Shown one piece after another: positions 9,134 through 20,511 of a DNA stretch of 64,000 bases (positions within the stretch are counted from its first letter, which is position 1; every line of letters starts with the position of its first letter). Source of the stretch: Diphasiastrum complanatum. Lineage: Eukaryota; Streptophyta; Lycopodiopsida; Lycopodiales; Lycopodiaceae. The stretch is from positions 37,843,460-37,907,459 of the forward strand of contig CM055096.1 in assembly GCA_029204225.1 (NCBI GenBank), given 5' to 3'. Under the pieces are notes generated by a model. That model searched no databases. It saw nothing but the letters and a program-made list of their open reading frames with translations, and was not told where the DNA came from. Both the position numbers and the translations under genes were made by a program.

Positions 9134-10709
9134 CATTAGGGCCTTTTTTGAACTCAAAAAGGGCCTCTTCACTAATCTGGATTAGTGTTAATGATGACAC
9201 ATGTACCAATAAAAGTGTGACAATTGAGCAGGAATAGTCCATATGACATGGCAGATTCAATGGTGTAGATTAAATCAAGTGTGGGCCCACAAAGTACGCC
9301 TCTAGCATTAACCCTATATTAACCCTACATGGATACACTTGAAAGTACCTAGTAACCAACAATAGCTACACACAGTACCTAGTAGCCAACAATACGACAA
9401 CAGCTAGTGCTCTAGGTGAGACATAGACTTGCAAGCCTCATTTAATGTCCAAGTACATTTCAAAATTGAAACTTGCTTATGAATTTTAATCAACCCACTT
9501 TTGTGTCCTCCTTCACATTCAAACTAAGACTACCTCACTTTCATTAGCCTTTCACATGCCAAATAATTTATTTTTTTCAGATGGATATCATTTTTTTCAA
9601 AATCGACCTTTGGAATACATTTTCATTTCGCCATGGATTAGTCTGTTTGACCTCAGAACCTCAAAAAAAGTGTTTATAAGTCAATTTGTTTTTATTAGTT
9701 TACAAACAAAAATATATCCCGGAGGTTAGTTTTTCATTTTTTTGGCCCAAGATCGCAATTTTTGGCCGTTTTGTTTCATCAGAAGGCCAAAAATTGCGTT
9801 TTGGACGAAATTTTTTTTTTTTCAAAATCACGGTAAGGCGGTCCAAAATCGCGCCTTACCGTGATTTTCAAAAAAACAAATTTTTTTTTTTTTGTTCGAA
9901 ACGCAATTTTTGGCCTTCTGATGAAGTGAAAAGGCCAAAAATCGTGAATTCGGACCAAAAAAAAACGAAAAACTGACCTCTGGGGGATACATTTTGTTTC
10001 GGACCAAGTCAAACGGCCCAAAATCGCGTCTTATCGTGATTTTGAAAAAAAGAAATTATTATTATTTTTTTGGTCCGAAACACAATTTTTGGCCTTCTAA
10101 TGAAGTGAAACGGCCAAAAATCGCGATTTCGGGTCAAAAAAAATGAATAACTGGCTTCCGGGATATATGTCTGTTTGCAAACTAATAAAAACAAATTGAC
10201 TTATAAACACCTTTTTTGAGATTCTGAGGTCAAACAGACTAAATCCATGGCGAAATGAAAATGTATCCTAAAGGCCAATTTTGAAAAAAAATAATATCCA
10301 TCTGAAAAAAATAAATTATTTGGTATGTGAAAGACTAATGAAAGTGAGGTAGTCTTAGTTTGAATGTGAAAGGGGACACAAAAGTGGGTTCATTAAAATT
10401 CATAGGCAATTTTCAAATTTGAAATGTACTTGGGCATTAAATGAGGCCTGCAAGTCTATGTCCCACCTAGAGCCCTAGCTGTTGTCCTATTGGAACCAAG
10501 ACAATGAATATGCTAGTCTTGCCTTACAAAGTACCTACAAAAGTCTATGGATGACAGGAGCTATATTTAGCCCTTAACTCTTGCTCACCCTATGTGGTAA
10601 CCCAAGGTAAAAGTGCCACGTAGGATTGATTAACACTAAAGTAATTATGATTAACAAACCTGTTTAGGCAAGGAAGAGGCCCTTTTTGAGTCCAAAAAGG
10701 GCCCTAATG
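9134..10709. repeat. Large imperfect palindrome (fold-back element) in the G1 leader
   Basis: The left side from CATTAGGGCC (9,134) is matched by the reverse complement of the right side ending at 10,709. A long, closely matching stretch pairs 9,396 (GACAACAGCTAG) with 10,486. The centre is near 9,940. Inside are smaller hairpins, for example 9,824-9,840 with 9,852-9,868, and repeated GGCCAAAAATTGCG modules. Apparent reading frames on both strands here mirror each other and are not genes. It resembles a fold-back or long-TIR MITE inserted in the leader. I could not define a target duplication. Confidence 0.8.
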
Positions 10710-10892
10710 GCAAAAGGCCTAAAATTCACTTCCAGTCAATCAGATCGATTAGATCCTTGAGCCAGACTGCATCCTACTGTATAAGCAAGATCCAATCACT
10801 TTGGAGCCCACCATCGGATGAATATGAGATCGAGACAATCAATAGCATGAAAGATAGCAAATCAAGCACCACACCTTCCCAGATTAGCAGTT

Positions 10893-12573
10893 GTGCAACA
10901 AGAGACAGAACCAGAACTAGCACCAATGGATCCAATGGGCCAACCCGGACATATCACTCCCTTGCAAGCAGTTCGGAGAGCACCACGGATAGAAATACCA
11001 AAATACGACGGATCATCAGATCCCATCCGATTCCTCCATATCTACGAGCAAGCTTGTGAAATCTATGGTGAACGGACACTTGCAGAAAAGCTGATGTTGT
11101 TCCCTATGTCCCTATTGGCAGTGGCTCAGGATTGGTTTTCCAACCGGTCAGAGAAAAAAAATCTACCTGGAAAGCGGTTAAAGCGGCTCTCATTACACGC
11201 TTTAAACCAAGAAAGTTCTTGGAAGACCCGTTTCTCCTGCTGAGCAAAGTCAAGATGGGAAAACGAGAAAGGGTCAGGGACTATATTGAATGGGTCAAAC
11301 ACTTACGATCCGAGTGCAGTGCAGCCCTAACTCCCGATCATGCGGTGATCATGTGGTTCCTAGCCGAACTACCGCGAAGCATTAGAAGAGAACTGAAACG
11401 ACGAGAGCAGTATACTACTCTGCAAGAAGCTATGGAAGATGCCATCAGGGAAGAGGATGAGGGATCTAATGATGAATACGCATCCACCCACACTCCTACT
11501 CCCTCGTTAGCATCATCATCATCAAACGCATCTGTTTTATCCACAAAACTGTTGTTGGAGCAAATGACAAAATTACACAAACAACAGATGGAGCAACTTA
11601 CGACATAGTTTGACCAGAAACTGAAAGGCTTACAAGGAGCTGTAGCAATAATTCCACATCAATCGAAACCAAACCAGCTGCAGTATCCTAGACGGGAGAA
11701 TGTATGGTGTTCAGTGTGCATGCAAAACTATACAGCGAATGAGTGTCCAGTCTCAAAGCAAAATCTGAGATTGACACATAGATTTTATCATCTGTGCAAT
11801 GCAACATCGCATGATACGACATTTTGCCTGTTTAACCCCCAGATTGTTCAATAGAAGAGAAGTCCTTATCAGAATTCTTATCCTTACCATCAAGAGGCAC
11901 CGAACGCGGCACCAAGGTACGTCGTACCGAATCAACAACAGCGTATGGCCTTACTTGCACCACCAGGGCCAGCCAATCAACAAGTGGCCCATGTAAACCT
12001 GACAGCAGCAGAACCAGAGATGCAAATGCAACCTCAACCTGAGCAGCATCAATGGTACAGATCAAATGAACCATTTATGGATCCTGCCATAAATGAATAT
12101 GTTGCGGCCTATGCAGCTTAAACTTAGCGTCAAGACGGAAGAAATTAGGGTTGCTACGGATGCGACGAAGGACACAGAACTGCAGAATGTCCTTATAAGG
12201 GACAATATACATCTTTCTATCGAGAATGCGGTTATGGACACTGTTACAAGAATTGTCCATTTAAACTTGAAACCAGTGCACCTCTTAACTTCATTGCAAT
12301 ACAGCAACCAACAGTTCCAGTAGGGATGTCATCGGAAGGACACCAATTCCACACTCCTGTGCTAGTTATTACGCAAGCACAGAAGAGGAAGGAAGTGGCT
12401 CCCTCACCACCACCCTCGGTCACTGACGACCAACCCTCAACTTCAGCGCCATATCTAAATGTGAGGGAAGAAAGAACACAGTACCAAAAAATAACACACT
12501 GGGTACAGAAAGCACAAGTAGAAAAAAAAAGAGCCAAAAAAGGACCATCCCATGGAACCTCCAGTTGGCGTTG
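10893..12573 (+). pseudogene. G1 gag (capsid and nucleocapsid)
   Basis: The probable start is MQQETEPELAPMDP at 10,893. The capsid core matches the Gypsy gag domain: PKYDGSSDPIRFLHIYEQAC, LAVAQDWF, then in the next frame LITRFKPRKFLEDPF and WFLAELPRSIRRELKRREQY, up to a stop at 11,606 (CAG to TAG). A frameshift lies near 11,140. The nucleocapsid part (11,609-12,320) has Cys/His clusters CSVCMQNYTANECP, CYGCDEGHRTAEC and CGYGHCYKNC, broken by stops. A Pro/Ser-rich tail ends at 12,573. In an intact element gag assembles the particle and binds genomic RNA. Confidence 0.85.
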
Positions 12574-12761
12574 AATGAGAACTGCAAGTGGGTCACCACT
12601 GTGCACTGATCAGAATGATCGGTTGCACCAACATGAACCACCTTTTCACATGGTGGCACTGAAAATCTCACACTTTTACTATCAAGTCGTGTTAGTTTAC
12701 CACTCAGAGAACTATTGCGGATTGCACCACAAGTGAAAGTCTTCTAGCTGAATGGGCCAAA

Positions 12762-13552
12762 GTGGATGAGGAGCCAGTAACGCCTAAGCCCATATATTGT
12801 ATGGGCTATGAAGAAACAAGTAACATCCACCACATCAGAGCATCATGGGAAAGTGAGGAACACAACATCACTGTGCCAATCAAACACAAGAGATACAAGG
12901 ACGAGGCAGCAGTGGTAGATGGAGAATCGGGTTTCAATTTGATCTCCACCACTTTGTATGAAAACTGGGGTTTGCAAGGGTTGAAGCCAGCAAGATTCGC
13001 CATCAAGCTAGGAGATCAATACTGTTTGAAACCAAAAGGTGTAGCTGTCGATATCCCTGTAAAGATAGCAAATTGCAGTTTGTGATTACTTTTGTAGTCA
13101 TGGATATACCTGAATCTCCATCTGCATACCGTGTTTTACTGGGAAGGCCATGGTTGAGGACTGCGCAAGTAGTACACAACTGGGGTACAAGAAAACTCAC
13201 CTTCAAGGACAAAGAACAGGCTGTAAAGGTTGACCTAACCACATGGGCAGTGAAACTTATTGCACCCAAGGCTGATGACGGATCATCTACGACAGATCAC
13301 ACGATTGATCGCCGAAGGCCAGCCAAGAGAGGTCACTATGATATAGAGACGGATGTCGTAAGATGGATGGATGCATTAGCAACTATTGACTGCCGGACAT
13401 GTCAATATGAATCAGATCCGGAATCCAGTACATCTTCACCCAAATGTTACACTATGGACACACCAATCACATTTGGGGTGAATATGATAAACGTAGCATG
13501 GCTTTCAACAGAACCTATTGAGAACCCAGTGGACAATGATCTAGTCCCTTGA
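12762..13552 (+). pseudogene. G1 aspartic protease and adjoining region
   Basis: The retropepsin region starts in the frame at 12,762. The active-site area reads AAVVDGESGFNLIS, the Asp being retained in a DGES rather than DTG/DSG context. A frameshift near 13,080 leads to the C-terminal signature YRVLLGRPWLRTAQVVHNWG (13,118-13,178) and the following linker, which ends at 13,552. The enzyme would cut gag-pol into mature parts. The shift means it cannot be made in one piece here. Confidence 0.8.
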
Positions 13553-14260
13553 AAATTGAGCTGACTGATGAGCAGGTCCTACACCACATGGACCCAGATC
13601 GATACGGAACCAAGAAAGTACCAGCTCAACCATCGCAAAAGTCTGCTATGGCGAAAGTCTCAAGGATCGATCCACCCAAGGCACCTACAAATAAGAAGAA
13701 TCAGTTTAAGCAACACTACAACCAAGTGATCCGATGGAGTGATCTACCCAAAGAGGCAATAACTATAGTGGATATTGATATTCGCAACCATGAGGCGAAT
13801 TTCACGAAAGTCCCGATGAGAGACGACAAGGATGAACCCACCAAAATGACAAAAAAAGAGCAAAAATGTGTTGGATTCTTTGAAGTCAATCAAAATAGAC
13901 TCAGATACAACGTCATCTTCTACACAGGTGACAGAAAATCAAAAAATGACTAGTCGGGCTAAGATCAATATGCTGAAGGAGGAATCTTAACGAGCGCTAG
14001 TTCACGAGATGCCTGAGACTTTCAAGATTTATACCTTGGATGACATGATAATCATGATGTCGCAAGCCCAGAGAGAACCTGATCAAAGTCAAGCACCAGC
14101 GGAACAAGTCTTCGAGGGACTTGCGCGAACATAGCCGATGAATTTTGCCGAGCCAGGTGAAGAAGAAAAGATAGTGCATGTGGGAGTGCAGTTAACACCC
14201 ACACAATTCAAGAGACTATGATCATTGTTGGTGGAATATAAAGACTGTTTTGACTAGAGT
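13553..14260 (+). pseudogene. G1 protease-RT linker
   Basis: A decayed coding stretch (LTDEQVLHHMDPDRYG, then PETFKIYTLDDMIIMMSQA) joins protease to RT. The same arrangement recurs in the relics at 21,575-22,550 and 35,440-36,430 (ELTDE-ILNHMDPTRFG; FKHYTLDDVLIMFPKA), so it is a conserved linker of this group. It has no catalytic motif. Several stops (after 13,950 and near 14,130) are present. Confidence 0.65.
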
Positions 14261-14269
14261 TATAGTGAC

Positions 14270-14880
14270 TTGAAGGGCATTCCACCAACAGCAGTCCAAC
14301 ACACCATACCCTTGGTGGATAGAGCAGTCCCCAAGGTAAGCCGTTATAGCTGCTGCAACCCGAATTATACTAAGCTGATCAAGCAGGAGTTGCAAAAGCT
14401 GATGGATGTAGATTTCATCTATGAAATCGAACACACAGAATGGATATCACCGATAGCTATAGTATCCAAGAAGAATGGAAAAATGTGGATTTGTGTGAAT
14501 CTGAAGGTGCTAAATGCAGTCACCAAAAAAGATCATTTTCCTTTACCATTTACGGAAAGTGTCCTCAACAGAGTAGTTGGCGCCGAAGCCTATAGTTTTC
14601 TAGATGGTTTCAGTTGCTACAACCAGGTGAAGATAGCCCCCCAGGACCAACACAAGACAACATTTGCCACGAAATAGAAAACCTATGCCTATAAAGTGAT
14701 GCCATTCGGACTTTGCAATGCCCCAAGCACCGTCCAGCGAGTCATGTAGGCAGCATTCAAAGATTATTTTCAAAAATTTCTAGAAATTTTCTTGGACAAT
14801 CTGTGCGTGTATAGACCAGACTCAGAACACTTATCCAATTTGGAGAAAGTGTTACAGAAATGCCGCGACTACCAGATCTC
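14270..14880 (+). pseudogene. G1 reverse transcriptase
   Basis: Gypsy RT motifs in order: IYEIEHTEWISPIAIVSKKN, ICVNLKVLNAVTKKDHFPLP, AEAYSFLDGF, YNQVKIAP, then after a stop at 14,675 VMPFGLCNAPSTVQRVM and FLEIFLDNLCVYR. The catalytic YxDD box is FLDN here, so the second metal-binding Asp is lost. There is a CAG-to-TAG stop in RVM-AAF. The enzyme copies element RNA to cDNA; this copy is inactive. The related relic at 37,278-37,463 still shows YLDD. Confidence 0.9.
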
Positions 14881-15659
14881 TGAATCCAGAAAAATGTCAA
14901 TTTTGGGTGACACATGGCCTGATTCTCGGCCATATAGTGTCAAGACACGGAATCGCCACAGATCTATCAAAGATTAGGATCATTGTTGATCTACCACCAC
15001 CGAAAATGATCCGCGAAGTCTACATCTTCATGGGTCATGCTAACTATTATAGGATCTTCATTCTTGATTTTGCGGAATTAGCCCGACCAATTTACAAACT
15101 CACAACGGATCCACATTGGAATGAGGAAGTCCTAAAGGCCTTCTAGAAGCTTAAGGATGCATTGGTTTTAGCACCAATTTTACACCCACCCAATTGGTCT
15201 ATTGAGTTTCACGTGCATAAGGACGCATCAAAGTATGCAGTTGGAGCAGTCTTAAGCCAGCCAGGTGAACACAAAAAGGATTTTTCAATCTGATTTTCAC
15301 GCCGACAGTTCAGTGATACCAAAATGAATTATTCGACCACAGAGCGGGAAGCACTAACAATGATCTATGCGGTTAAGAAATTTCGTCAGTACCTGATGGC
15401 TGCACATTTTGCTTTTTATACGGACCATCAACCCTTGCTCTATCTCGTTAATAAAACTTGCAACACCGGAAGAATCACCAGATGGCTACTTATGTTGTTG
15501 GAATTTGATTTTCGGATAGTAGTTCGCAAGGGAAAACAACACTACATCACAGATCATGTGTCACGAATCAAGGGGAAGGAGATTGCAACCCAACCCAATG
15601 ATGAGCTGGCAGATGCTGCCTTATTTTACGTGGTAGTGGAAATTGATCTTGAAGACTAG
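14881..15659 (+). pseudogene. G1 RT thumb and RNase H
   Basis: After a shift near 14,890 the frame at 14,907-15,146 gives the thumb/connection (LILGHIVSRHGIATDLSKI, FMGHANYYR). RNase H follows, with HVHKDASKYAVGAVLSQ near 15,210, TEREALTMIYAVKKFRQYL near 15,340 and FYTDHQPLLYL near 15,415. Acidic residues of the RNase H core (D in KDAS, E in EREAL, D in YTDHQ) are retained. Two in-frame stops (near 15,143 and 15,290) interrupt it. RNase H would remove the RNA strand during cDNA synthesis. Confidence 0.88.
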
Positions 15660-15673
15660 ACCTTATCAGCTGA

Positions 15674-16816
15674 TTGTCGGCCAGTTGTATCGAGGAGGAC
15701 CAGACAAAATTTTTCGGTGGTGTATTCTTTCCTCATGAGGCCACCCAGATCATTTCACTTTCACATGAAGACATGGGTGGAGGCCATTTTGCATCCGACA
15801 TTACAGCTCGCAAGATCCTGCAATCAGGATGTTGGTGGCCAATGATTCATAAGGATACAGAGGAATACTTGAAAAAGTGCGATGTGTGCCAAAGGGCAAG
15901 GAGACCAACGAGATTGAATTATGACCTATTGCACCCGGTCTTAGTCCAAGCACCATTCAAAAAGTGGGGATTCGATTACATCGGTCCAATTCACCTTGCA
16001 GCAAGGAGTTCCCAGGCTCGATACATAATCGTAGCCACAGACTACCTCACCAAGTGGGTCAAAGCCAAGGCAGTAAGAGTAGCTGATGCTAGGACCATTG
16101 CCAAGTTCCTTTATGAAAATATCATTGTGCACATTGGATGCCCGATGGAGCTAGTCAGCGATTGCGGAAGCCATTTCATCAATGAGACCATCAAGGTCCT
16201 GTTTGAGGAATTCTTCGTGATCCACAGAACCAGTATATCTTATTATCCTCATGGTGTTGGGCAAGGAGAATCATCCAATAAGATCCTGTGTAGCATGCTC
16301 ACGAAAACTATTGAAACTAGCAGATCAGATTGGGAACATAAGTTGCATGCTGCCCTATGGGCATTCAAGACATCATATAAAGGAAGCACTGATCAAACAC
16401 CCTTCCAATTGGTATATGGTCAGGATGCTGTAATGCCAGTAGAGTTTCTAGTTCCTTCATTAAGGATTGCTACCATGCAACATCTTAATGAGTCCAAATC
16501 TCTACAACTACGCCACGAAGCTCTACATAAACTCTGTGAAACACGCTTACTAGCTGTGCATGCATTGGCAACTGAAAAGAAAAGACACAAGACATGGGAT
16601 GATCGTAGGTTACAAAAGAAGGATCTTCGCTCCGGAGATCTGGTCCTAATGTATAAAACCAAGGCGATCAAGAAAAAGTTAAAATTCACATGCGAAGGTC
16701 CTTATCAGATCAAGGAAATTCTTAATCATGGAGCCATGAATTTGGAAAAGCTAGATGGGACACCATTTGATACACCCATCAACGGTAGCCGGTTGCACAA
16801 GTACTGGCCATCATAG
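15674..16816 (+). CDS. G1 integrase
   Basis: This open frame of 380 residues is the least damaged domain of G1. An HHCC zinc domain is present (H31, H38, C69, C72; HEDMGGGHF and CDVCQRA). The catalytic core shows D101 (WGFDYIGP), D163 (VSDCGSHF) and E199 (GVGQGESSNK), with the DD35E spacing. TPFQLVYGQDAVMPVEF and a C-terminal GPYQIKEIL module lead to INGSRLHKYWPS and the stop at 16,816. It would insert the cDNA into host DNA. The first residues are arbitrary, since it was part of a polyprotein. Its last ~20 residues recur at 30,035, the left edge of the G2 duplicate. Confidence 0.93.
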   Translation: MSASCIEEDQTKFFGGVFFPHEATQIISLSHEDMGGGHFASDITARKILQSGCWWPMIHKDTEEYLKKCDVCQRARRPTRLNYDLLHPVLVQAPFKKWGFDYIGPIHLAARSSQARYIIVATDYLTKWVKAKAVRVADARTIAKFLYENIIVHIGCPMELVSDCGSHFINETIKVLFEEFFVIHRTSISYYPHGVGQGESSNKILCSMLTKTIETSRSDWEHKLHAALWAFKTSYKGSTDQTPFQLVYGQDAVMPVEFLVPSLRIATMQHLNESKSLQLRHEALHKLCETRLLAVHALATEKKRHKTWDDRRLQKKDLRSGDLVLMYKTKAIKKKLKFTCEGPYQIKEILNHGAMNLEKLDGTPFDTPINGSRLHKYWPS

Positions 16817-17989
16817 TGAGATAGATCCAGATTGGTGAGGGCACATTACAAAAAGCTAATATGCTAAACCATCACCACTAGATCTAGGAAGATCAAGCCA
16901 AATTAAGCTAGATCCATCAAGATTCGGCCAGATCTGGCAAGATTGGGAAAATCTAGCAGAATCCAAGAAGGATCTAGATCTAGACGGGATAAAAAAGAAA
17001 GCAGATCATCAGATTATGCCAATAAGTCCTCCAAATTTGCAGATTAGAGACCTCGATCTCAGTAACTATGGCAAATTAAAGGGCAAAATTCACCAAAGAC
17101 TGACAAATCTATTACCAACTGTCCATTAGAACTTCCAGAGAACTACCAATAGTCAGATCAAGCCTGGATAAAGCTGATTACCAGTTTACAAAAGTTAAAA
17201 TAAGAAAATCTCGAGATCTCATCAAAAAACACTCTAAAAGAGCACTTTTTCATGATTTTTGGAGATCCCCTGGGAGATAGCTCTTGAAACTTGGATAGTC
17301 ACCAGATCTGACCCAGATGCATCCAAGAAATTCTCTGTGAGAGTTCTAATGGAGGAATCATCATTTTTTAGTGTGTGTGAGGGTTCTCAGAAGCTCAATT
17401 TTCAAACCTCGTAGAGCGTCAAGATCATCTTACCAACCCTCCCAAGGTGCCTAAATGGAATTAGAGTAGTGATTAGCCTGTCTACATGGTCTATTCTTGA
17501 AAATCCAATCATAGGAGCAAGTTGTGTGAGAGATCACTTCCTACAAGAGTTGAACCCTCACAGACAGTCTGAACCCTCATAGAACCTTCGCATAGCAGTC
17601 AAATCACCTTCTGAACTCTCACAGACTTCCCTGAGGTCTTAGAATTTTGTGAAGAAGGTGCCTGTCAGAATTTGGGTGGAACTGAACAAGGAAAAGTGGA
17701 TTTCACCTAATACGCACTCTACATTCCACTATATAAGGGCTGAATTTGAGTCATTTGTCACCTTTGCTAGCCAAGCTCTGCCGAAATTTACACTAAAATT
17801 ACCAAGTTCTCCGTTTGTGACCAAACTTCCTACCAGCTATCATCTGCTCATACTGAACACCTATCTACGCTCTAAACTACACTTCTTGTCATCCAACACT
17901 CATTATTCACAATTTTCTGTCATTTTCACACCTTTTTACCCTTTTCATCATTTTTTCTACTTTTTTGTCCTTTAATCATCACCGCTAAC
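16817..17989 (+). other. G1 post-pol spacer with degraded box motifs
   Basis: Non-coding between integrase and ORF3. It holds repeats of GATC-rich text (CAGATCTGGCAAGATTGGG) and, from 17,330, versions of the leader boxes, many altered from TGCGAGAG to TGTGAGGG. The matching G2 spacer (30,060-31,264) keeps more of the CG forms. A TATATAAGGG sequence at 17,739 precedes ORF3 by about 250 bases and could be an internal promoter, by inference only. Confidence 0.5.
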
Positions 17990-20435
17990 ATGACCTCCTC
18001 ACCCTCTGAAGACTCTGGCACCAAACAGGTGATCCAACTGAAATCCCCGAGGCCACACATATTTGGCCCTTACCCTCTAACTCTCTAATCCAACCATGGC
18101 TATAGACAGCTGGCCCACCTTCTAGAGGCAATTACTCGGCGCTTTTTCATTCTGAGATTAACATGGGCCTCACCCTTCATGCTTACGCCACCTGGGATGA
18201 GCAAAAGACATTTTTTAACTTCCTGTACCAAGGTACCACGTACAAGGTCAGGATTAATGCAGACTCGATGATCACCATTGGCATTATGTCCGTCAAGCCA
18301 TCTCCCATCGCCACACCAAAACTCTGATCAAACTTTTCGTCATCCAAACTGCACCAGAAATCCCAATCCAGACTAACAATGGTTACCTGATAGATGTTAT
18401 CACGGAAGCCATCATTCAGACGGCTATGCATCTGTTGAATAACTTTCTGGTTATTTCAACATTTTGCAACGACAGAATCCAGTCTAAGTTGCTAAATCAG
18501 ATAGTGGAATCTTTTTTGGAACTCATGGCCCCTTTCTGCTCCATCTTCGTCTTCTTCCATACTCCACACCACCCTTCAGTTCCCCTCTGTTCCTCCCATT
18601 CTCTCGTTTGGACAAGCCATCCTCACCCACGTTTCCACTATTGCTTCTCAAACCCCACCTGCTTTGCCAACAAAGTTGCCGAGGGCAATTAACCGTTGCC
18701 TGATGACGCATTTGTCCCAGCAATTTTTGTACCATCGCCAGATCGGACTGATCCCACCGCCCCAGATGGCATCAGGTCCAACGCGAACCTGATAGAAGAT
18801 GATGATGATGGAACTCCACAAGTCATCGGGGCCGATACAACACAAGTCCCTATCAGTGCCACCATACCGGCTGCTCCCACAGACTTAACGACAACGTACC
18901 AGACTCTAGGCAAATACATCATGGATGCGGTAGCGGCCAGAGCTATCTTGGAAAGTAGGGTGTAGTACTACACCTGGAAACAAGCAATACACAGCTGCGA
19001 GCAGAATCCACCAAGCTGCAGCACGAGCTGATTTTGGCTCAACAACATGAAGAAGTAGGGCACCAGGAGATCACCAAGCTGTAGCAGAAGGAGGTGGGCC
19101 TCAATAATTATATCCAAAGCCTCTCCAAAGCGCTGACAGAGGCCTCCACGAAGGTGCGGGAGCTTCAATCCGAAGCATCCCAACGGCTTGCTCCCATCTA
19201 GGCGCAATTAAACCTTTTGGAAGTAGACAATACGCGCCTGGAGATGGAGGTCAAAGTCCTACAAGATGAAAAGCTTGTCTGGTTAGCTCAACCTGCACCA
19301 GACTCAAGGTCGCTCTCTCAATCAGAAATGAATCTTCTTAGGCGTCAGGTGTAGGTTTATAGCCAAACCTTAAATAGCTACCCGACATAGTTCAATAAAT
19401 ATCGGACAAGCACAACTCACGAGCTTGCCCAGGCCAAGCAAGCCCTCAAGGCTTGCCAAAAATTCATGGAAATGAAGGCCTAGCCCACCCCCATGGTAAT
19501 TCTACCGCCACCTATTTTTGACGCTGCATAGGCCAGTACAAGCCAAGACCAAAGCCAGCAGGCATCTAGGGTCTGAAGGCCATGACCAAGGACAAACAGA
19601 TACTGCTGCTGAGACGCGAGACCAGGGCCAAGGCGTAGATACCAGCCAAAGCCAAGCCACATCATCTAGAGGTTCGCGCATGATATCTTCTAGCTGAGCC
19701 TTCCAAAGACCAAAGTTCGTGGAGGAGAAAATAAACAAATTCCTATCAAAGTATCCCCACGAGTCATCAAGAGACAGCTAGTAGATATCGTTTTCAGCTC
19801 TAACAATAAAGAGCAAAGAATTGCAAGCATTACTCGCCCTCCAACTACAACCAGAGTGGCGTCAGCAATTGTTCGAAAGAGACCCTGTGGCCATCAAGGC
19901 CTACGTGACGAGTCCGCAACAATTACAGGTGAACGCGCACTTCCTAACATGTACATGACGATCCAAATGGGCGGAATGCGACACCCCTCTGGACAAACTC
20001 ACAATTCAAGACTTCAATTGGCCTATCATTCATTCAGAATACGGTTGGACTACGGATGTGGATGCCAGAAGGGCTCTCACCACATTCGCGAATCACTATG
20101 TCAACTGCCCTGATCCAATAGTCCGCACAACAACCACTTACGCCTAGGACTTAGAACATCTAATGGGAATCGAAACTAAATGGGACAATTTTTTCTCCCC
20201 CATATTCTTTGACATTAATAAGGCGCTACCTTCGAACAAAGTCGAAGATCAACTGCCAATTGCTCGTGTGTATTACCGAGCTGCACTTCTGGATGATCCA
20301 TGGACACATAGATTCCAAGCATGGGTCGACCAAGATTGGCTGAGAGGAGTCCACAAGTCCCTTCACACGCCCAAGGACTTAAAGAAATTGGACCGCCTCA
20401 ACTTTATGGAGGACGTCACGACCTCCCTGATCTAG
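17990..20435 (+). pseudogene. G1 ORF3, uncharacterised post-pol protein
   Basis: Starts MTSSPSEDSGTKQVIQ at 17,990. The N-terminal part (LHAYATWDEQKTFFNFLYQG; NADSMITIGIMSV) and MHLLNNFLVISTF are recognisable. About 585 bp of the Ser/Thr/Pro-rich middle present in G2 is missing at 18,533. Then come the acidic LIEDDDDGTP, a coiled coil (~18,965-19,290), a Gln-rich linker (~19,530-19,660) and the C-terminal domain to 20,435 (HLMGIETKWDNFF; DQDWLRGVHKSLHTPKDL). At least three stops are CAG-to-TAG relative to G2 (19,082, 19,199, 19,352). There is no signal peptide or clear membrane segment, so I do not call it env. Function unknown. Confidence 0.7.
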
Positions 20436-20511
20436 CAAAGGTGGGCGAAGAAAACTCTTTACTAAATCGGCAGAGTGCTGAGGGACCGGCACTACTTCAA
20501 GCCATGGGTCC

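Noticed and set aside
9686-10194. Three ORFs of 60-100 codons with similar proteins on both strands
   Set aside because: They are mirror images produced by the palindrome and its internal hairpins, with T/A runs read as Phe/Lys. Not genes.
14270-15659. G1 as an active element
   Set aside because: RT has FLDN instead of YxDD, and gag, protease, RT and ORF3 all contain stops or shifts.
17990-20435. ORF3 as a retroviral-type envelope gene
   Set aside because: Position after pol fits, but no signal peptide, membrane anchor or cleavage pattern is seen. Coiled coil and Ser/Thr-rich content alone are not enough.
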